64,000 bases of DNA. Origin: Marinobacter sediminum (GTDB lineage: Bacteria > Pseudomonadota > Gammaproteobacteria > Pseudomonadales > Oleiphilaceae). Positions 8,254-16,485 of this stretch are shown piece by piece. Each line of letters opens with the position of its first letter. Position 1 is the first letter of the stretch. The translations under genes were made by a program, and so were the position numbers. The stretch lies in NCBI RefSeq assembly GCF_023657445.1, contig NZ_JAGTWY010000001.1:496001-560000 (forward strand), written 5' to 3'. Below the pieces are notes generated by a model. That model did no database searches. It was given only the letters and a program-made list of their open reading frames with translations, and was not told the origin of the DNA.

Positions 8254-8980
8254 TGTCCGGAGCTGTCAGTATCGGCAGGAGAGCCTCCGCCAGAGCCTGT
8301 GCCATGGCACGATAACCTGCTGGCCCGGGGTGATAGCCGTCGCTGGCCAACATGGACGTATCGGAAATTGGCGGGTAACGCAGGTGGCTGAACTCCCGGG
8401 GTGATGTTCCGGCAAGGTTCTGATACACACTGTTCAATTGCCTCGCTCGCCATCCCATTATCTGCCTCAGGGGCGAGGGCAGTGCCGTAAACTGATGCAT
8501 GGGTGGCACGCTCAGTAACTGGAGCGGGCCATGATGCAGCGCACGCAGGTCCTCTCTGATATTCAGCAATTCCTGCCGGAACTGGTTGCGGGGCGTCAGT
8601 CCGGTAGTGTCGTTCACGCCCATGCTAAGCAACACCATATCCGCCCGGGGCAGGGTTTTGCCTTTCAGTGCATCGCGCAGTTCGGTGAGCTTGGCGCCAT
8701 TGATGCCATGGGTGTTCCACGCGATGGTCTTCTTGCTTTGCTCGTGGAGAGCGCGTGCCAGCTGGCCCGCCAACCCCTGGTCGTGGGTTTGCACGCCCAC
8801 TCCGGCGGCGGTGGATTCCCCGACCACCAGCACCCTAAATATCGGCGCTCCACTGCCCCATTGGCCGAAAGGCTCCCCACTGGCTTCTGGCAACCTTGGT
8901 GCTTCCTGTCGAGTCTGTCTGCCCTGATAAAACAGCAGGGGAGACAAGGCGGCTGTCGTCAACCAGAAAGGCAGGTGCAT
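8237..8980 (-). CDS. SGNH/GDSL-family hydrolase
   Basis: A 247-residue esterase-type protein. Block I is GESTAAGVG with the nucleophile Ser56, block III is GVND with Asn123, and block V is DGYHPG with Asp214 and His217, so the catalytic set is complete. An N-terminal hydrophobic stretch (LPFWLTTAALSPLLFY) suggests a signal anchor or export. Family members remove acyl groups from lipids, polysaccharides or peptidoglycan; the substrate here is unknown. The gene converges on the small hypothetical gene with a 17-base overlap. Confidence 0.85.
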   Translation of the reverse strand: MHLPFWLTTAALSPLLFYQGRQTRQEAPRLPEASGEPFGQWGSGAPIFRVLVVGESTAAGVGVQTHDQGLAGQLARALHEQSKKTIAWNTHGINGAKLTELRDALKGKTLPRADMVLLSMGVNDTTGLTPRNQFRQELLNIREDLRALHHGPLQLLSVPPMHQFTALPSPLRQIMGWRARQLNSVYQNLAGTSPREFSHLRYPPISDTSMLASDGYHPGPAGYRAMAQALAEALLPILTAPDINRCP

Positions 8981-9121
8981 TGCAGTAACCTCACAAACAT
9001 TTTCCTTGTTAATGGCGGGCCCGTGAGGCCGCTGTTGTTGATTTTGATTCAGCCAATCGAAACTGTGTCTTCTAAAGTCAATTTTAAAGCCATGGTACCG
9101 GTATATCTTTAAAGCTGACTC

Positions 9122-9904
9122 TCAATCGAACCTTTCCAGGTCCTGGATAGCGATGGTGTACTCGCCTTTCCCGGTATCAAATCCGATTCGGTAGGTCGCC
9201 GGATACCAGGCCGGATAGCTGTACCTTCGTGGTTTTTTGACGGGTGACGTGACCTCCGGCCGTGACTGGAGGAAAGCCAGGGACAGCATCGGCTCCACAA
9301 ACATTAACTCACCCTTGTAATAGCCGTAAATAAAGTTATGGCTAAACGGCTGACCCTGGAATTCACTGCCAGCCGGATCAAGGCCGTGCATCCCCATCCG
9401 CTCCACCGCTGTATCTGGAGGAACGATGTAGCCATCGGGCACGAGTTCAGGGTCTGGTGCTGCCATGGCGAGGTCACGATCATCGCCATGGAAAGTGATC
9501 GCTTCACGTTCGTCATTGCTGATCAGATAAAAATGCACGTCAAAATGGGGGACTGAGTAGACCCCTTCAGGTATGTGTCCGGCGGGATTCCAGTCAAGAA
9601 CGACATGATTATATCCCGTCTGCGGGCCGGCATCCGGCATGGGTAATTCAAACTCCCAGACCGACTTGTCGCCATGGGCTTCCGGCAGACCCAGGAGCGC
9701 ATCTTCGGTCAGCACCACAGACACGGATTCGGGGTCGTTCCCGTCATTGGCCATTACCACTACGCGCGCGGTGCCATTACCCACAGCCACGGACGTGCCT
9801 GTGAAACCCGGTGGATCGGCGGCGATCGCGGCACTGGCAAGGCTCAAAAGTGCGAATGTATAGATTGAACGGGTAGGGCGAAACAGACGAAGAGCAGTTT
9901 TCAT
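9122..9904 (-). CDS. Secreted protein, possibly DUF5602/TTHB210-like
   Basis: A 260-residue exported protein with the signal peptide MKTALRLFRPTRSIYTFALL...AAIA and cleavage before ADPPG. The start MKTAL at 9904 is preferred to an upstream ATG at 9925 because GGAGG lies nine bases before it. The body has a metal-site-like core: VPHFDVHFYLIS around residue 120 and HGLDP about 60 residues on, then PFSHNFIYGYYKGELMFVEP. These patterns recall the TTHB210-like (DUF5602) family from memory, so the assignment is tentative. No biochemical role is established here. Confidence 0.6.
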   Translation of the reverse strand: MKTALRLFRPTRSIYTFALLSLASAAIAADPPGFTGTSVAVGNGTARVVVMANDGNDPESVSVVLTEDALLGLPEAHGDKSVWEFELPMPDAGPQTGYNHVVLDWNPAGHIPEGVYSVPHFDVHFYLISNDEREAITFHGDDRDLAMAAPDPELVPDGYIVPPDTAVERMGMHGLDPAGSEFQGQPFSHNFIYGYYKGELMFVEPMLSLAFLQSRPEVTSPVKKPRRYSYPAWYPATYRIGFDTGKGEYTIAIQDLERFD

Positions 9905-10139
9905 GTGCGCAATCCTCCATGACAAATGCCTTTTGGCATCATCAACGGCCGGTATGGCCTGGAAGCCTTCGCCCTTCGGGCTGAGTCAGAGGAAATCACA
10001 AGTGGCAGGCGGGGCTGACAGCAGGACACAGTATCCTGTCCGCACGCTTGTCCTTACTACCACCAGAATGGGGGTTGGCTAGACCTGATCAATATATCAC
10101 CAGCTTTAGAGGTGAGAGAAGCTATTATTCTGCCAGCCC

Positions 10140-12125
10140 TCAACGTGATGATGTCTCAGACGATGCCGCCCAGCTGGTGTAGCCAAGCTCCATGACGCGG
10201 GCGACTTCCTCATCCGGTACCGCAGAGAGGTCACCGAGTTCCAGCGTGTCGTAATGGAAGGCGAACAAGCGAGAGGCAAACTCGGCAACGGGCAGGGAGG
10301 CCTCCCCACGGAATTCGCCGTGGCCACGGGTGGAACAGGTAATACCCTGACCCCAGTCCTGGCCACTGTCATTGTTGGGATTGAAAAAGTAGACCCGCAT
10401 TTCGTTCCGGGGGCTGAGACCGACCCTCAGGATGGTGATGGCATGGCGGCCGACGAAACGGGCTGCGCTGTCGGTCACGGCAATACCCGCCGGCTGCGCG
10501 TGTATCACTGGTATCTGGCCGTTGTAGAACGGGTGGTAGCTGGCATAGAAGTGCCGAACGAAGCCTTCGTAGTCGCGCAACTCGCCCGTTTGAATGTCGG
10601 TCACCACCCGAAAGCCGTGGCTGACCCACCAGCCGTAAAATTCCGGATTGATCCAGCGGTGGGCGTCGTCGTCCCGGCCCTGGCAGCGGCGCCACATCTC
10701 ACCATAAATCCGGTCCAGGTGGGGAATCAGCACCAGTGATACAGGGTCGACATCCACCGGCGCATCCTTGACCAGTCCCGGTTCCAGATTCCGGGATGAG
10801 ACTTCCCAGCCTTCGAAGCGCCCGAGAACTTCGTTATCCCGGGCCGCCCAGGCAAGGACCTGAAGCAGGTAGTCGGCTTCGTTAGCAGCCCACATTGACA
10901 GGCCAATAGCGGACTGGCAGCTGGGATTATTGCCCTGGCCCACACCCAGGGGCTGCCCCAGGAGGTTGAGTACGCCGGCCAGCAGGAAAACCTGAGCTGG
11001 TTGGGCATCGCCAAAATTCTTTTTGAGCGTAAGTGCCGTTTCGTCAGAAAGCTTGAGCTTGATATGTCGCCACAGTGCCTGTGCCACCGACGGAGTGAAC
11101 AGCGAGCCCCGTTCCAGCATCATGGTGAGCCCATAAACGGCCTGACAGGTTTCCGGGTAAATGGCCGCATCGATCAGCGCATGAACCAGCTCTGTATAGC
11201 ATAAAAGGTCGTCCTTCCCGGTCATGGTGAGTCCGAGCGTTGCGGGTATCAGATCGTCCTTGCCAGTGCTTCGAAGAAACCGGAGCATAACCGCGTGGTA
11301 GGGTGAGGCCAGCCCCGTGTCGTGCATGTTGCGGGCAAAGTCCGTAGCCTCGGCGGCGAGAGCCTCATCGTTCATCTGGGCCAGTCGCTGGCTGTAGAGC
11401 TGCAGGCCCGGATCTTCTATGCTGCCCTGCGTTGGAGCAAACAGAGACTGGACAAGGCGGGTTGCGTCAGCGGTGCCCGTGGTTTTCGATTCTGGATCGT
11501 AGAGGCACTTGGCAATCTGGCCAATCATCTCGCGGATGCTGTCTACCTGGACCGGCCCCTGATCCAGTAACCGCCAGACTTCAGCAACCAGGCTGTCCAG
11601 CAGGCTTTCGTAACCGAGGTGAGAAATCAGATACTGATATAGCTGGAGCACGATGACCCCAAGTTGCTTGGGGCGCTCCCGGTCTGCTTCCGTCAGTTGA
11701 CCGGACAGCAGGTCCAGGTTCAGCGCCATAACCTGGGTCAGGAAGTGTCTGGCCTGCTCCGCCGAGATGCCCGGGTGGAAATAATCCCCGCGGGCGACCG
11801 CAAGCATCCTTATCTCGCTGATGGCCTCGACGACCGTTGTAACGGCACCAGCTTCGCGTAGCGAGTGCTTTGCCAGCGCAGGCTGCAGGATAGCCGGCTT
11901 TGCCCAGTCACTGGTGCCGAAGATACCGGCGGATTCCAAGCCGCGAACTCGCCGGTACAAAGCGTCAAAACCACCCGGCAATGTCATCAACATGCGGGCC
12001 CGTTCCAACAGTCCATGGCTGGATGACTGAGGGTCTGCGCGACGGGCGCGGGCGAAATCTGCCAGCGCCATATCAAACTGCATCACTGCCGGCCCGAGCG
12101 CAGGGTTCGCGTTTGTATCCTTCAT
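10140..12125 (-). CDS. Large hypothetical protein with possible papain-like C-terminal domain
   Basis: A 661-residue soluble protein of no family I can name. Residues 1-390 are mostly helical and may form a solenoid (repeated LL/ALA patterns). The C-terminal third has an ordered Cys-His-Asn set like that of papain-fold enzymes: NNPSCQSAIGLSMWA with Cys403 at the head of a helix, GRHAITIL with His561 on a strand, and VYFFNPNND with Asn582-Asp586 on the next strand. Bacterial papain-like proteins with this arrangement include peptidases, deamidases and transglutaminase relatives. No signal peptide is seen. It is a single gene with its own flanking regions. The enzyme idea is an inference from motif order only. 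Confidence 0.6.
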   Translation of the reverse strand: MKDTNANPALGPAVMQFDMALADFARARRADPQSSSHGLLERARMLMTLPGGFDALYRRVRGLESAGIFGTSDWAKPAILQPALAKHSLREAGAVTTVVEAISEIRMLAVARGDYFHPGISAEQARHFLTQVMALNLDLLSGQLTEADRERPKQLGVIVLQLYQYLISHLGYESLLDSLVAEVWRLLDQGPVQVDSIREMIGQIAKCLYDPESKTTGTADATRLVQSLFAPTQGSIEDPGLQLYSQRLAQMNDEALAAEATDFARNMHDTGLASPYHAVMLRFLRSTGKDDLIPATLGLTMTGKDDLLCYTELVHALIDAAIYPETCQAVYGLTMMLERGSLFTPSVAQALWRHIKLKLSDETALTLKKNFGDAQPAQVFLLAGVLNLLGQPLGVGQGNNPSCQSAIGLSMWAANEADYLLQVLAWAARDNEVLGRFEGWEVSSRNLEPGLVKDAPVDVDPVSLVLIPHLDRIYGEMWRRCQGRDDDAHRWINPEFYGWWVSHGFRVVTDIQTGELRDYEGFVRHFYASYHPFYNGQIPVIHAQPAGIAVTDSAARFVGRHAITILRVGLSPRNEMRVYFFNPNNDSGQDWGQGITCSTRGHGEFRGEASLPVAEFASRLFAFHYDTLELGDLSAVPDEEVARVMELGYTSWAASSETSSR

Positions 12126-12240
12126 GGTTTTGACTCCCTGTTATGTTTTCGGGCCGGCGCCCTGAAGGTATCCAGCTACGAAACCAAAAAAGAAGCCGTT
12201 GAGCAAGGGCTGGAAAGCCTGCAAGGTTCGCAATGACAGA

Positions 12241-12277
12241 GAACCGCCTCCCCTGAGGTGCAAAACGGGAGCGGTTC
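12241..12277 (-). terminator. Weak terminator candidate after the TPM-domain operon
   Basis: GAACCGC-CTCCC and GGGAGCGGTTC pair over 11 bases with one bulge, about 27 bases after the stop of the minus-strand TPM gene. The minus-strand run after the stem is only TCTCTG, so efficiency is doubtful. Confidence 0.35.
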
Positions 12278-12303
12278 AGGCCGCCTAGTGGCTGCCATTG
12301 TCG

Positions 12304-12921
12304 TTATGGCAGGATCACCAGATGATTGGGCAGTTCGTTGCGCTCGTGGGTGGCGGGTACGTGCTCTTTCAGGAGCTTGCCGCAGGCAGCAATGCAGTCA
12401 AGAAATCCCTGCCGGGTCTGGCCCTGGCGCACACTGGCGGTGAAATCCGCCACTATGGCCTCCCATACCGAGTTATCCAGAACATCGGCAATGCCCTGAT
12501 CCACCAGGATCTCCACATAGCGTTCTGCTTCCGAGACGAAGATCAGCATGCCGGTGCCGCCTTCGGTATGGTGCAGGTTCTGCTCCAGGAACTGCCGCCG
12601 TGCCAGGTTGGAGGCCCGCCAGTAACGCACCTGCCGGGGGATCAGGCGGGTGTTGATGCCAGGCACCCGGAACAGCAGGCTGAGCACGATGAATGTACCC
12701 CACTGCACCAGCAACAGCATGTCGGCACCGAACCAGCTGCCGAAGTAATTAACAATACCCGGCGCCAACAACGCCAGGATGCCGGCCCAGACCAGAGGAA
12801 TATAGGAGTAATTATCGGACTGAGCCGTCAGCACGGTGACCAGTTCGGCGTCGGTTTCCCGTTCCACCTTATTGATGGCGGCGGCAACGGCTTCCTGATC
12901 GCTTTTGCTTAGTAATGTCAT
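12304..12921 (-). CDS. TPM-domain membrane protein
   Basis: A 205-residue protein. The N-terminus (AAINKVERETDAELVTVL) is the first helix-strand of a TPM domain, two membrane segments follow (about residues 40-60 and 68-85), and the C-terminal half (FVSEAERYVEILVDQGIADVL) completes the TPM fold. The insertion of two membrane helices within the domain is usual for this subgroup. It follows the YgcG-like gene on the same strand. The LemA/TPM trio is common in proteobacteria and is thought to act at the membrane, but its biochemical role is not settled. Confidence 0.8.
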   Translation of the reverse strand: MTLLSKSDQEAVAAAINKVERETDAELVTVLTAQSDNYSYIPLVWAGILALLAPGIVNYFGSWFGADMLLLVQWGTFIVLSLLFRVPGINTRLIPRQVRYWRASNLARRQFLEQNLHHTEGGTGMLIFVSEAERYVEILVDQGIADVLDNSVWEAIVADFTASVRQGQTRQGFLDCIAACGKLLKEHVPATHERNELPNHLVILP

Positions 12922-12981
12922 GATTCTGTCATTCTCATTGTCAGGTGAGGGGGTTCAGCGTACGAGGATACCCATGTGGTG

Positions 12982-13740
12982 CTACCAGCCACCGGAAGCA
13001 CCGCCACCGCCGAAGCCGCCTCCGCCGCCGCCAAAACCGCCGCCACCGAAGCCACCGCCACGGCCGCCCATGGCGCCGCCCAGCAGAGCCGCGCCCAGCA
13101 GAGCAGCACCACCGCGCCCGCCACGGCCACCGCGGCTACCGACAAAGAATATCACCGCCATCATGATGATGAAGAACAGCGCGACCATGCCGGCCTTGGG
13201 CTTTTCCTGTACTGCACGCGTCTGCTGGCCCTGTGGAACGGCCATGGGCTCGCCGCCGAGCACCTGGATCATGGCGGCGGCGCCGTTAACGATACCGGCC
13301 TGAAAATCCCCCTGACGGAACGCCGGGGTAATAATGCGATTGATGATGACCGAGGAGTCGGCATCAGTGAGCCGGCCTTCAAGGCCATAGCCCACCTCTA
13401 TGCGGACTTTGCGCTCCTCCTTTGCCACGATCAGCAGGGCGCCGTTATCCTCGCCCTCCTGACCGATACCCCAGTGCCTGCCCAGCTGATAGCCAAAGTC
13501 CTCAATTGGAAAACCCTGCAGGTTCGGCAAGGTGACCACCACAACTTGTTCGGTGCTGGCCTGCTCGTGGGCCTGAAGCATCTGGCTCAGACGCGTTTCC
13601 ACTTCAGGGGAAAGCATCTCCGCCCGGTCTACCACCCGGCCAGTCAGTTCGGGAAACTCCGGCGTTGACTGGGCCCAGAGGGTGGCCGGGAGCAACAGCA
13701 GTAACGCCACCAGCAGATTTTTGGGGGACAGGGCTGCCAT
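12982..13740 (-). CDS. YgcG-like TPM-domain protein with Gly-rich tail
   Basis: A 252-residue protein with a signal peptide (LLVALLLLLPATLWA), a TPM domain (PELTGRVVDRAEMLSPEVE to about residue 150, including the strand RKVRIEVGYGLEGRLTDA), a membrane helix near residue 190 (ALFFIIMMAVIFFVG) and a glycine-rich cytoplasmic or periplasmic tail made almost wholly of Gly, Phe and Ala. This is the standard YgcG layout. Its ATG overlaps the stop of lemA in a TGATG junction, showing translational coupling. The tail's simple sequence explains the many GC-rich open frames on the other strand. Confidence 0.85.
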   Translation of the reverse strand: MAALSPKNLLVALLLLLPATLWAQSTPEFPELTGRVVDRAEMLSPEVETRLSQMLQAHEQASTEQVVVVTLPNLQGFPIEDFGYQLGRHWGIGQEGEDNGALLIVAKEERKVRIEVGYGLEGRLTDADSSVIINRIITPAFRQGDFQAGIVNGAAAMIQVLGGEPMAVPQGQQTRAVQEKPKAGMVALFFIIMMAVIFFVGSRGGRGGRGGAALLGAALLGGAMGGRGGGFGGGGFGGGGGGFGGGGASGGW

Positions 13741-14357
13741 CAGAATTCCACCGCGGGTGCGTCTTCCGCATTTTCCGTGGTGGCTTCGAAGTTGGCGCGG
13801 GGCTCCAGATCGCTATACAGGATGCTGTACCAGATCTTTCCCGGGAAGGTGCGCAGCTCGGTGTTGAAAGTCTGCACCGCCTGGATGAAATCCCGGCGCG
13901 CGACGGCAATACGGTTCTCCGTGCCTTCAAGCTGTGATTGCAAAGCCAGGAAGTTCTGGTTCGACTTCAGGTCCGGGTAACGTTCGGACACCGCCATCAG
14001 GCGGCTCAGGGCACTGCTCAGCTCACCCTGGGCCTGCTGGAACTGCTGCAGCTTCTTGGGGTTGTTGAGAATGCTCTCGTCCACCTGAATCGACGTAGCC
14101 TTGGAGCGCGCCTCAATCACCGCAGTCAGGGTTTCCTGCTCCTGGGCCGCGAAACCCTTGACGGTTTCCACCAGGTTGGGAATAAGGTCGGCGCGGCGCT
14201 GGTACTGGTTTTCCACCTGAGCCCAGGCGGCGGTGACTTTCTCATCGTAAGTGGGGATGTTATTGATCCCACAGCCACTGAGTAACAAAACCAGCGCCAT
14301 CAGCGGCGTTAACTGCCAGAAAGTCCGCTGTTGAAACGGTTTGTGAAGGGTTCCCAT
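13740..14357 (-). CDS. lemA: LemA family lipoprotein
   Basis: A 205-residue LemA protein. MALVLLLSGC is a signal peptide with lipobox LSGC, so it should be anchored as a lipoprotein. The core motif NQYQRRADLIPNLVETVKGF, then the helix QETLTAVIEARSKA, and the C-terminal YPDLKSNQNF, are diagnostic of LemA. ATG 14357 is chosen: AGGGA lies nine bases upstream, while an ATG at 14384 has no ribosome site. It is the first gene of the lemA-ygcG-TPM operon. Confidence 0.88.
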   Translation of the reverse strand: MGTLHKPFQQRTFWQLTPLMALVLLLSGCGINNIPTYDEKVTAAWAQVENQYQRRADLIPNLVETVKGFAAQEQETLTAVIEARSKATSIQVDESILNNPKKLQQFQQAQGELSSALSRLMAVSERYPDLKSNQNFLALQSQLEGTENRIAVARRDFIQAVQTFNTELRTFPGKIWYSILYSDLEPRANFEATTENAEDAPAVEF

Positions 14358-14533
14358 AGTGCTCTGTCCCTGAGGTGGTTGCATTGAAGAGGGGAGATGC
14401 CCGGCCCGCCGGCGGAGGCATCGAACTACCTACTAATTGGGGACAGAGCTACTGTTTTCAAGGTGGTCAACGTTTTGTGCGCGCGCTGTCAGGAGAGGTT
14501 CATGTCCGGTTTACGCGGCGAGTTATCAGTGCC

Positions 14534-14932
14534 TCAGTCATTCTCAGCATATTGAGGCAGATCATCGGTAATCTCGAACCATGGAGCCTTGCTGCCAACA
14601 AAGACATGACGCTCTGCCCGCACACCTGGGTCGGTATCCAGGGTGCCAAGTGGGAACGCATAGATTTCCGGATTCGAGTCAAATTTTGTATGAATGCTTG
14701 AGCCGCAGGCTGCACAAAAAACCTTGTATTCCCCTGGCGAAGATTCATAGGTTTTAAGGAGTTCCTGGCCTTTGATGGTCTGCCAATCTTCAACCCGTAC
14801 CTTTGCACACGTCCGAAATGCTGCAGCATGAAGCTTGCGGCACATGAAGCAGTGGCAGTTGTACACGTCACTCAAACTGCCTGCTATTTCATATTGGACG
14901 CCACCGCAAAGACAGCTGCCAGACTGGATCAT
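14534..14932 (-). CDS. GFA-family (CENP-V/GFA zinc domain) protein
   Basis: A 132-residue single-domain protein. The zinc-binding Cys pairs are SCLCGG (Cys7, Cys9), CHCFMC (Cys26, Cys28, Cys31) and CAAC (Cys73, Cys76), the full GFA set. These proteins are named after glutathione-dependent formaldehyde-activating enzyme, but most have no proven activity. The ribosome site GGGAGGTGAG is close to perfect. The gene begins 18 bases after the last attC of the cassette array, so it may itself be the terminal cassette; no clear attC is seen after its stop (14430-14533). Confidence 0.8.
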   Translation of the reverse strand: MIQSGSCLCGGVQYEIAGSLSDVYNCHCFMCRKLHAAAFRTCAKVRVEDWQTIKGQELLKTYESSPGEYKVFCAACGSSIHTKFDSNPEIYAFPLGTLDTDPGVRAERHVFVGSKAPWFEITDDLPQYAEND

Positions 14933-14949
14933 TGACTCACCTCCCTATG

Positions 14950-15026
14950 TGATAACGCGGAGCTTTGCGGCAATTTTGGAGCCGCGAAGCGGTGGAAAAT
15001 TGTCCGGCAACAGCGGCTGGTTATGC
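14950..15026 (-). other. attC site 8 (last in array)
   Basis: Minus-strand cores GCATAAC (15020-15026) and GTTATCA (14950-14956) enclose the inverted arms CAATTTT/AAAATTG and the CCGCTTCGCGG hairpin. It follows the stop of the 230-residue membrane-protein cassette. The 3' core departs from GTTRRRY at two positions. Confidence 0.82.
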
Positions 15027-15053
15027 ATTATTCGTAGTGGCTCCAGAGCCTCT

Positions 15054-15743
15054 TCAGCGCCCCACCTGTAACGTGGGGATATTCTCACCACCCAAATCCA
15101 CATAATGAATCGCCTGAATTACCATTTGATTCCAGAAAACGGAGAAGTATCCACCCAATAACAACGCCGGCGCGATAAAGACCGCGAGAAATGCGGCAAT
15201 AAAGAAAGAGTCTGGCCCTACACCAGACTCGAAGCGCAGTATGCTACTGAACGGAATTGCCACGAATACAACGAGAGACGCTCGCCGAACAAATGCGAGC
15301 TTCACGGACCGGGTCAAAGACAGTTTCCTCCCGAAGATCCCCCTCCCCACGGCACCCAGAACATAAAGCGCCAGGGAAACTCTCGCCACGACCGAGAGCG
15401 CCGCTTGCAAGCCGTTCACGTCGTTGTCGCCTAGCTGGGTTTGGTCGGTACCGAAAACCAACTGCCCGCCCTCTTTCATCGGCGCGAAGACATCACCACC
15501 CCACTCAACCAACAGTTCCAGAATGGCGATAACAGCGTTTTGTGAGAACAGAGCAACGACAAACAGCCCCAGAGCCATCCATACGGCGGCGGCCATAGCA
15601 GTCATAAAGTAGCCTGTATAGCCAATGAACTGCTTCAACAACACCCGCATGGCAGCTGACTGGGGCACGCTGAACGTAAAATCAAAACGGACATTAGCCA
15701 AAAGTACTTCTCCCTGGCGTTTGATGTTCCTGCTGCCCTTCAT
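15054..15743 (-). CDS. Cassette-encoded membrane protein, unknown
   Basis: A protein of about 229 residues with four or so hydrophobic segments (FMTAMAAAVWMALGLFVVAL, a central VARVSLALYVLGAV, SLVVFVAIPFSSIL and FFIAAFLAVFIAPALLLGG). The N-terminal 40 residues are soluble. The start is ATG 15743, directly preceded by a GTG that could also serve. It overlaps the stop of a small upstream frame (GTGATG), so the two may be coupled. The gene lies 28 bases before attC 8. I recognise no family. An integral-membrane protein in a cassette could be a transporter, sensor or abortive-infection effector; the sequence does not decide. Confidence 0.65.
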   Translation of the reverse strand: MKGSRNIKRQGEVLLANVRFDFTFSVPQSAAMRVLLKQFIGYTGYFMTAMAAAVWMALGLFVVALFSQNAVIAILELLVEWGGDVFAPMKEGGQLVFGTDQTQLGDNDVNGLQAALSVVARVSLALYVLGAVGRGIFGRKLSLTRSVKLAFVRRASLVVFVAIPFSSILRFESGVGPDSFFIAAFLAVFIAPALLLGGYFSVFWNQMVIQAIHYVDLGGENIPTLQVGR

Positions 15744-15910
15744 CACAGCTCACTTTGGCGGACCCTCGAACTTTGGAACTTGCGAGATTTCACCGTCCCA
15801 AGCAGCTTCACTGGATCTGAAAATGTGCACTGTGGGCAATGTACAGACTTTGGTGTCCAAACACCCTGCGGGAACGACAAGCAAACCTGCCGGCTAATGC
15901 TGAACCGCAT
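15743..15910 (-). CDS. Possible small cassette ORF
   Basis: A 55-codon frame whose ATG lies inside the attC core GTTATGC and whose TGA overlaps the start of the membrane-protein gene. It holds a CPQC pair (VHCPQCTF) but no other motif. No ribosome site precedes it. The overlap at its 3' end and the start in the attC core argue for it; its odd composition and lack of family argue against it. Confidence 0.3.
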   Translation of the reverse strand: MRFSISRQVCLSFPQGVWTPKSVHCPQCTFSDPVKLLGTVKSRKFQSSRVRQSEL

Positions 15911-15990
15911 AACGCTTGCAACATGCGCGCCCTTGGAATGGAGCCGAAGGCGCAATGTAAAGGGCGTCGCCGTGCCTGCACTTGTTAGGT
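15907..15990 (-). other. attC site 7
   Basis: Cores ACCTAAC (15984-15990) and GTTATGC (15907-15913) on the minus strand, with inner pairing of GGCGACGCC-type arms and GCGCC/GGCGC. The stop TAA of the HEPN-like cassette gene lies inside the first core. The sequence is closely similar to attC 2 (21015-21098), sharing the CATGCGCGCC and GGCGTCGCCGTGCCTG blocks. Confidence 0.88.
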
Positions 15991-16404
15991 ACCAACAACA
16001 CGCAGCGCAATATTCTGTGTCGTTTTTGCTAGCTGATCCAAAAAGCCAAGGTTAATCTGTACCTCTTCGTGCTCGTAGACGTAACGCCACTGAGTAAAGG
16101 AATCAGCCATTTCACTAAGCTCGTTCATGAAAGATGCTCTGTCGAGCCCAACACCTTGAATTATTTCATCTTGTATCGATGAGTCTAGCTTCTCGAAAAG
16201 TTTCAACAAATTGTGGCCTTGGGCAGCGTCACCCTTAACCATGAGCAGGGATTTGAATCCAATCTCGATGGAAAACACTCCGCAGACAATACCCGGAACA
16301 GGGATAATAGCTAGAGCTTCGTCACCACAATGACGCTCAGTCAGACACCGTTCTGATACCGAGAAGAAGCCAGCTGATAGCTGTCTTGCTGATTTTGATC
16401 TCAT
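15985..16404 (-). CDS. Cassette-encoded HEPN-like protein
   Basis: A 139-residue protein. The stretch GFKSLLMVKGDAAQGHNLLKLFEKL matches the first two helices of HEPN-type domains (an alkyl helix, then GHNL-L-LF), and FTQWRYVYEHEE resembles the WRYxYE segment found in one HEPN subgroup. HEPN proteins are often RNases in toxin-antitoxin and defence systems, but the catalytic RxxxxH motif is not evident here, so activity is uncertain. It is a single-gene cassette ending in attC 7. The region before the ATG, which contains a degenerate attC, shows no clear ribosome site. Confidence 0.6.
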   Translation of the reverse strand: MRSKSARQLSAGFFSVSERCLTERHCGDEALAIIPVPGIVCGVFSIEIGFKSLLMVKGDAAQGHNLLKLFEKLDSSIQDEIIQGVGLDRASFMNELSEMADSFTQWRYVYEHEEVQINLGFLDQLAKTTQNIALRVVGT

Positions 16405-16413
16405 ATCGAAAGT

Positions 16414-16485
16414 TTCTAGCGCCAGTGGTAATGGGCGCCAACGGAGCGCAGCGTAGTTGGCGTCCCGTTGACCACCTTGTTAAGC
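16414..16485 (-). other. attC site 6, degenerate 3' core
   Basis: The 5' core GCTTAAC (16479-16485) is intact and carries the stop of the 391-residue cassette gene. Inner arms GACGCCAAC/GTTGGCGCC and GGTGGT/ACCAC pair well. At the expected 3' core the minus strand reads GCTAGAA instead of GTTRRRY, changing the invariant GTT. The site may have lost recombination activity. Confidence 0.7.

Noticed and set aside
14430..14465. TTGGGGACAGAGCTACTGTTTTC, similar to sequences often seen near REP-associated transposases
   Set aside because: The likeness is from memory, no transposase gene or second copy is in the window.
14433..14533. Possible ninth attC after the GFA gene
   Set aside because: A GATAAC and a GTTGACC are present, but the segment between does not fold into paired arms like the other sites.
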